Shown here piece after piece: positions 58,629 to 64,000 of a DNA stretch of 64,000 nucleotides. How positions within the stretch are numbered: position 1 is the first letter of the stretch; every line of letters begins with the position of its first letter. Position numbers and translations under genes: made by a program. The notes beneath the pieces were generated by a model. The model saw only the letters and a program-made list of their open reading frames with translations, made no database searches and was not told the origin of the DNA. The stretch comes from Apoderus coryli (taxonomy: Eukaryota > Arthropoda > Insecta > Coleoptera > Attelabidae). Where the stretch lies: the NCBI GenBank assembly GCA_911728435.2, contig OU452201.1:7130001-7194000 (forward strand). The letters run 5' to 3'.

Positions 58629-58794
58629 AATATTTCACAATCACCACATTAGTCGACAATTTCTCTCGATCTTATAAATCACCACCCTATAGTCCTGACC
58701 TAGCCGCGAGCGATTATTATTTGTTCCCAAAAATGCCAAATGGTCTCCGTGAGAAGAAATTTAAGAAGCATAATGTTTGTATGGAATTCAAGGA
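58629..58794 (+). pseudogene. mariner transposase fragment inside the array, copy 2
   Basis: This copy is identical to 55104-55269, carried along by the 3525-bp duplication. Here the sequence continues into TTTTTCATTTC and unique DNA, so this copy marks the original right edge of the array. Confidence 0.75.
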
Positions 58795-59322
58795 CACTTT
58801 TTCATTTCAAAATCAAGAAATTGAATTATTGTTTCTTTTTATTTTATCTAATAGGTACTTACTTTTAAAACAGGCCTCGTATCTACTAGTTTCTACTGAC
58901 TAGTCGTCGCTTTGAGACAAAACCTCTAAGGACCCAAAATATATAAGCACTTAAATATAAAGTACGTACTAAAAAGTTTGCTTCCATCAATAGGTATAGA
59001 GTTAAGGTCAAAGGTTCAAAACAGAAGCATATAGTGCTTTGGTCCTTTATTTTGTTGTTGGTATATAGAGTTGGAGAGCCAAGTTTTCGTTATCAATATG
59101 AAATGGGCGGTTAATGTACATGCAGATGTTTTAAAGCTTTCTGGCAAAAGCTCAAGATCTGAATTTACGTAATAAAAGTTTTAATATTTTTTTTACGTAG
59201 AAATGGTTTACTTAAAATAATATAAATTATACCATGGCGCTTTAAAAAGTAATTAGAGTTTAATATTTAAATCGTTTTCAAGTAGGCTCTTAATGATTTT
59301 TTTGTTTGTTTTCTTTTTATAG

Positions 59323-59405
59323 TATTACATTTAACTCCAGAACGTGCGGATCCCCACAAACTTTGTTTTTACAAACACTAAAACAAAAAATTGTTTCAAA
59401 CTTAG
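59323..59405 (+). other. Candidate further exon of the large gene
   Basis: A strong pyrimidine tract and TTTTTATAG precede 59323, and a GTAAGA donor follows 59405. In the frame starting at 59324 the 83-bp exon reads ITFNSRTCGSPQTLFLQTLK then QKIVSNLG, which looks like protein. That frame needs an incoming phase of 2, whereas the exon ending at 48921 leaves phase 0. An intervening exon would therefore be required, or the exon belongs to another gene. In phase 0 it would encode only YYI and a stop. Confidence 0.3.
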
Positions 59406-59733
59406 GTAAGAATAATTTCGTTTAGGCTGTATTAAATTAAAACACCGTAATCTTTAGTGTGTGAGTTTGACTTATTTTTCACGTAAATTTTCATTAGTTT
59501 TTAAAGCACATGTCAACTAATTTTTGTGATCACAAACTATCGCAATTAAAGCTTCATTTTTGTTTTTTCATGTTGTAACAGAATTTTCGCCTTCAGTTTG
59601 ACTTAATAATACCTATTAACTACTTATTAACTATTCTAGTGTTTATTCTGTACTAAAATTGCAGATCTTATAGAGGTATACTTTAATCATCTACCATTTG
59701 AACAGGGCCGTCTGCTAAAAAACTAGAGATCAG
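59406..59733. other. Spacer, nothing seen
   Basis: AT-rich with no protein-like frame or clear repeat. Confidence 0.3.
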
Positions 59734-61548
59734 TCCACACAGAGAAAAATCTATCATATCATGAACCATATGCACATTCAATCAATGATAGCATATATTC
59801 CGTATTCCACAAGCAAAGCTACATTTCTTTCAATTATAGTTATATGATTAATTGCGAAATATATGACTTTATTGCTTTAAGTATAAGAATTAATTGACTT
59901 CCAATCAAATGCCTCAATTATAAGAATATATTGAAATTAAATAAAAAGTATTGATTGGACTAAGTGTCACTATCGTTGATAGAACATTTATTGCTTTTTA
60001 AGGGGAATACAGAAATTATAGACAGAATATATTTTGGTATTGAAATAATTGTTTTGTCATTTTAAATCAATTTTATATATAATCCTGGAGAGAAATTAAT
60101 TACTTAATTTAATAAAACTATCATGTTAAATAATTGTATGAAATAAAAGAAAGTTTTTATTCAAAAACAGTTTTATTAATTCTATAATACATTGTATTGT
60201 AATAAAAAAATATTACTCTATAATCACAGTACAAAAAATAAACAATACATTAAACTATGTATGTCATTCTAATACATGAACATTGAACATGTAAGACTAA
60301 CAAAATATTAAACCAAATATCGTTTTGTGCTTTTTTACCATATCTTCATAGTGTCCCACTCCCACTCGGTACTTTGTATACTGTATACCTACATCGTGCT
60401 AAAACAGGATATTTTGAATTTTGAGGTTATCTGAGGTTGCAAAAATGTATTCCATGCTGCCATGCTATACTGGTTAATGTGAAATAAAAAGATTAATATT
60501 CATAACTTTTGAATGGAACACCCTGAATAGTTTTGTTAAAACGTTTTTATTATGCATTATAGGTACCTCTTAAATCATTTGTTGGCTAGACCGATCTTTA
60601 ATAGTATTGTTCGAAAAGCTTACACAAAATAATTTATAGTAAAAAACTTATGATTAGATATAGTTAGTTAGGAGTAAAACTTACCGGAGAATATTGGGAT
60701 TAGTTTGTCCAATTCTGAGGCGTTTAAGAAGTCTTCCATAATATATTATTGCAGATTATAGAACTTAACTATATAGACACGCGCTACCGGCACACAAATA
60801 TAATATATAAATGTAACATAACCTATTGTTTTAAGCTTTGCTAGTGACTAGGGAGTTCCGAAATTTCCCGATACATCAGCCCGAAATCTACGTTTTTATA
60901 TCAATGGTTTTGAATTCGTTTTATTATGATATCGGCGTATGAAAGCATTTTTTTTTTAAGTCAAAAACTAATATTTACGAAGTGGGGTAGGTAGTACGAA
61001 AATCCAGTTTTTATTTAATTTATATACTTAAATTCGATACATGCATGAGTGGAAAATGTTGGATACTCGATGTTTTGTGTTTCGATATATCGATGAATTT
61101 AGCCCGGCCCAATAATAAGTTAAGGTTGTCCCAACAATAAGAAGTATTGACTTAATATTATTTAGTTTATTTAAATAGTAGAATATGATAGCGAGTAAAA
61201 TTTGATTTTGTTAATTCAATGATATATATCTAATAATCCGAGTAGAGAAATAATATTCTTCCAATGCTTTTTCTTGCTTATCGTAATATAACAATATTTG
61301 AAATAATACAATTGCAATATTAGTTGCCAATTATACTGTAATCATTGAAAGAAAAAATATATCTGTTTTGTGCCTAACATATATGAAATTGAATTTCAAT
61401 AATATCTGGAATGTCGGATTAAGTATATATTTAATGTTGGCCGAATTGTAATCTAATGAATTAAGTATTACTGTCATTAAACCAAAATAGAGGCAATCAA
61501 ACATATCGCTAATATTGATATTACAATAAGATTTTTTTCTGTGCAGGG
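59734..61548. mobile_element. Possible 1.8-kb TIR element
   Basis: Left end CCACACAGAGAAAAATCT and, read inward from the right, CCCTGCACAGAAAAAAATCT share ~16 matching bases. The interior is very AT-rich and has no long open frame. No clear target duplication was found. ATATCGATG near 61085 recalls the hAT MITE termini. It may be a non-autonomous element or a composite. Confidence 0.4.
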
Positions 61549-62343
61549 ATGTTTTTAATTCTACCTGGGTCTTTACTCTCCAGCGAGTAATGGCCACTAA
61601 ATTTAATACAAATATTTATTTAGTATTGAATATTATTAAAAATATATTTTTCTAAATTACCATGGAAAAATATTCGATATATTTTCATCATTAGGTAGAA
61701 GCATCAAGACATACCTAAGTACCTAAAATTGGTACAATTTATATAAAACCATTACGAGCCTTATACAATTTCTATGTCAGTGCGTGTTTCAAACGTTGAC
61801 TGAATAAATTACTAACCAATAGACATAAATGTGTGCAAATTAATCCGTTTAATTTTTTTCAAGAGGTTAATATGTATTGATAATAGCGTACATTATATTT
61901 GACCTAAATTATTATAATTAATGTACTGTCGTATACTCAATGATACAATACGTATATTTTGACTGATATTAATATTTTATTAAATCATCTTTATTTTCGG
62001 TTCATTAGGTTTCCATTTTTTTAAATTTTATTAAAGAATAGTAGTTGATTAATTTGGTTAGCAACGACGACACCTCATGACGTGTTTGACCTGGGGAAAG
62101 ATTGATTAATAGTTTCACCATCCAGTGCCTGTAATTTTGGTTTCCCCTATTTTCATTAATGAAAGTTAAAATATCTAAACTCTGATCATCAAGTGGCCCA
62201 GAGCAGCAACTTCCATGGCATCGTTTCCCACTGTTTCTTTAGAGAACTTTCTTTTTTCTTCGCCACCGATTTTATCTCCCTAAATTTGGTTAAGTTCAAT
62301 TACGTATTATTATTTTTTTGTTCTATTTTGCTCTTTAAACTTT
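61549..62343. other. Spacer, nothing seen
   Basis: AT-rich sequence with no supported gene. Confidence 0.3.
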
Positions 62344-62522
62344 TGGGATGGGCTCACAAACAAAATAAACATGGATTAAGTAACTAAATGCCATTTTAAT
62401 GTATTATAACTTGAAGAAGGCTGGTTTTACGTCGCAGAAACGTTGTTTTAATTAAAAAAATGGTTTTGACGTTAAATATCAGTTAGTTATTTAATCCATG
62501 TTTTGTTTGTGAGTCCCATCCC
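62344..62522. repeat. Short snap-back repeat with hammerhead-like loop
   Basis: GGGATGGGCTCACAAACAAA and CATGGATTAAGTAACTAA on the left face TTAGTTATTTAATCCATG and TTTGTTTGTGAGTCCCATCC on the right. Between them AACTTGAAGAAGG, then GCAGAAACGTTG and TTTTAATT resemble a hammerhead whose first core base is changed (T for C). ATTATAAC and GTTTTAAT could pair as helix I with one mismatch. Confidence 0.55.
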
Positions 62523-62924
62523 AGTGTATAAGAGCTGCAGCCCGTGCTTCTGAAAATAAAATGTGTAAATTTTTTGGGAAGTAAGTAGTTATCTTATAAT
62601 TAAAAAAAAAAACAATTATTTCGCTCCCAGTCGTGCTTATATTTTTATATTGGTCCTCCCACCCCCTTATATACGTTACGTGAACTTCTCGTTAACGTAC
62701 TGGTGGTATACGTCACAATACAGATTGTCGACCTTGACTCGACCAATGGCAATTGAGAATTATTTTCAAGCTGAGAAATCTAATGTAGTTTTTAAAGCGT
62801 GATGACGTATACATACAGAGCTGCAAGAGGGGCAGATTGTGATTGTGGCGTTTGTTTGCCGGTATAGTTTTTGTTTTATATTTAAGTTTATTGTTTTGAG
62901 TATTTTGGTTTTGTTAATTGGAAA

Positions 62925-63005
62925 ATGGATTTAATTCCAAAAGCATTGACGAAAAACTTGAAATTAAACAATATGGACGACCTACGTAGGCTTACCAACT
63001 TTTAA
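62925..63005 (+). other. Micro-ORF, unrecognised
   Basis: ATG after GGAAA opens 26 codons (MDLIPKALTKNLKLNNMDDL, then RRLTNF and a stop). The composition is protein-like, and the upstream 200 bp contain CCAAT and TGACGT motifs. It could be the truncated start of a gene or transposon protein. There is no family assignment. Confidence 0.2.
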
Positions 63006-63290
63006 TTTTGATTTGTCTGGATAATTGTCCCAAATTGTCAGGACATTTGACGCAAAATCATAAAAAAGAAATAAAAGAATAAATATTGATTTTTTTTAAG
63101 GTTTATAAACTAAGAAATTTGAATTGGAACAAAACAAAGTTAAAATAGATACCGGTAGCTACTTAAAATCTCAATATTTACTTACCTAAAGCCATTGTAT
63201 GGAATAGTTTTCTAGAGGCTCAATTTACGAATTTATAAAAGGCTAGTGCATATTTTTTATATGAAATCTTGAATATCGTAAATAATACAG

Positions 63291-63447
63291 GGCTCAACTG
63301 AGAATTCAAAATATTAATCGTGTTCCTTTTAAAATTAAAGGGATTATTATTTGGCGGGAGGATAGACAAATTCTTATTGATTTTAAAAGTGTAGACAAGG
63401 CACTTGTAAGCAAATTTAATATCATTTTAAAACATAAACTTGATTGA
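63291..63447 (+). other. Exon-like open frame, unrecognised
   Basis: After AATAATACAG the frame from 63292 reads 51 codons with protein-like composition (AQLRIQNINRVPFKIKGIII, WREDRQILIDFKSVDKALVS, KFNIILKHKLD) to a TGA. It may be the last exon of a gene or pseudogene, perhaps together with the micro-ORF at 62925. The link is speculative. Confidence 0.25.
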
Positions 63448-63624
63448 TATAAAAAATACACATTTTATTTTCTATGTCATCACATTGACTAACCCAAATG
63501 CTATTTGAATGCTATTTATAGTCTCATATCTAATAATGTAATTATTGAATAACTTCCACCTATTTTACATTCACGACATGGTATCTAATGGTGTACGATG
63601 AGGCACCAAACAATCATCATAATA

Positions 63625-64000
63625 TCAATCAATCAATATTTTATTGTTTATAAAAATACATTGTTTTTATAACAATTGAGTTCTTAAGTATCTAAATTTA
63701 AACTTAAGTTAATTTATCAATTTCGGTACAAAATATACAAAGAAAAAAAAAAATCAAACAAAAGGAAAACCAAATATTTTAGCAACTCAGTACTTCACTA
63801 AAAGGAGTCACGCATTTAATGTCTTACATTACTGATTCACAAGAAATGCGCGTAATCTTAATACATTCCTAATAAATGTACATATTTTCTTAACTAAAGC
63901 AGGTGATTGTTCACTGTTAAGATCAGTCACAAAGTTACTGGGATTAGTCCAGCTCGGTGGCAATAGGTGCCTGTACAGAGGACAGAGAAAAAACAAATGG
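63625..64000 (-). mobile_element. Non-LTR retrotransposon, 3' end
   Basis: The minus strand enters from the window edge with the end of an ORF2-type protein. It is followed by a ~200-bp 3' UTR that ends AATAAAATATTGATTGATTG with a TTGA-repeat tail near 63625. The element continues beyond the window. Confidence 0.65.
63829..63999 (-). CDS. C-terminal end of a LINE ORF2-like protein (partial)
   Basis: The frame reads HLFFLCPLYRHLLPPSWTNP, then SNFVTDLNSEQSPALVKKIC, then TFIRNVLRLRAFLVNQ and a TAA at 63831-63829. The H-x-x-F-x-C-P-x-Y/F start followed by a helical K-x-x-x-F-I-x-x-x-L-x-x-R end is typical of the C-terminal region of insect I/Jockey-type ORF2. No lesion is visible in the part present. 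The upstream catalytic domains lie outside the window. Confidence 0.6.
   Translation of the reverse strand, partial: HLFFLCPLYRHLLPPSWTNPSNFVTDLNSEQSPALVKKICTFIRNVLRLRAFLVNQ

Larger units (their letters stand above)
52640..58800. repeat. Large AT-rich tandem array built on TTTTTTACAGAATTCTG
   Basis: About 6.1 kb is composed of variants of short units such as TTTACAGAATTATTACTATT, CTGACTTTTCTTTACTGAAT and CAGAATTCTGTACGTCCTG. These are organised into ~300-bp higher-order units; for example the block that starts near 55915 recurs at 56225 and 56534. The array also contains non-repeat passages (54600-54850 and 58125-58375). The peptides from its open frames (MTEFCTSCKKTRNFTFLIF and others) are repeat artefacts. 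In the last part of each large unit the polarity flips to CAGAATGATAAAAAA. Confidence 0.95.
52786..58800. repeat. Segmental duplication within the array
   Basis: The unit starting AAAAACGGAATCTTTTTTAT at about 52786 ends at AAGGACACT near 55270, then restarts with the same words at about 55276. From about 53553 to 55269 the sequence is repeated, apparently without change, at 57078-58794, an offset of 3525 bp. The second unit is ~1 kb longer because ~310-bp subunits have expanded inside it. Confidence 0.85.

Noticed and set aside
52640..58800. CRISPR-like array
   Set aside because: This is a eukaryotic context, the repeat units are of variable length, and there are no unique spacers between constant repeats.
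1..64000. tRNA or rRNA genes
   Set aside because: No A-box/B-box pair with a plausible cloverleaf was seen. GTTCGAATC-like words occur only in the minisatellite and in isolated places.

Overview
The window looks like an AT-rich, transposon-laden insect chromosome, possibly a beetle. The genes have GT-AG introns, two of them (SF1 and NIFK) are readily named, and the mobile elements (piggyBac, mariner, hAT-like, CR1/Jockey-like LINEs, THAP-bearing) are typical of insects. The species assignment is an inference; nothing here fixes it.

Layout. 1-1438: intergenic, with a ~455-bp snap-back repeat. 1439-3934 (+): four-exon gene for a secreted proline-rich protein with a cysteine-patterned tail. 4290-10560: intergenic, with a 253-bp tandem duplication. 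10580-18411 (-): splicing factor 1 (SF1) in ten coding exons, reconstructed with consistent phases to 620 aa. A structurally intact 2.5-kb piggyBac element with TTAA target duplications sits in one SF1 intron. 18412-19896: spacer with a 728-bp hAT-type MITE (8-bp target duplication) that contains a second MITE. 19897-21044 (+): NIFK-like nucleolar RRM protein in three exons. 21121-24162: intergenic. 24163-48921 (+) and probably beyond: one gene with very long introns. Seven exons join in phase to 1111 codons with no stop; the product is a Ser-rich, low-complexity protein with an AT-hook-like motif that I do not recognise.

The introns of that gene carry most of the mobile DNA: a DD41D mariner with one stop and one frameshift, a 5'-truncated LINE, a decayed DD34D mariner, a THAP-exon element bounded by ~20-bp inverted repeats, a hairpin retroposon, an acidic-coding minisatellite, a 174-bp satellite and a tyrosine-recombinase fragment. 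From 52640 to 58800 lies a huge AT-rich array that is itself duplicated with a 3525-bp offset. The right end has a possible further exon (59323-59405), a 1.8-kb TIR element, two exon-like fragments and the 3' end of another LINE.

The most unusual signal is a family of long inverted repeats carrying hammerhead-ribozyme-like cores. The best is 34489-35339. It has two near-identical arms, a hammerhead-like core in each arm on opposite strands with a very short palindromic helix III, a poly(A)-like tract (on the minus strand) and a perfect 14-bp target duplication. It reads as a retroposed, self-complementary, ribozyme-bearing RNA, perhaps related to Penelope-like elements. Weaker relatives lie near 60-513, 10176-10230, 11744-12045, 45732-46470, 47180-47378 and 62344-62522.
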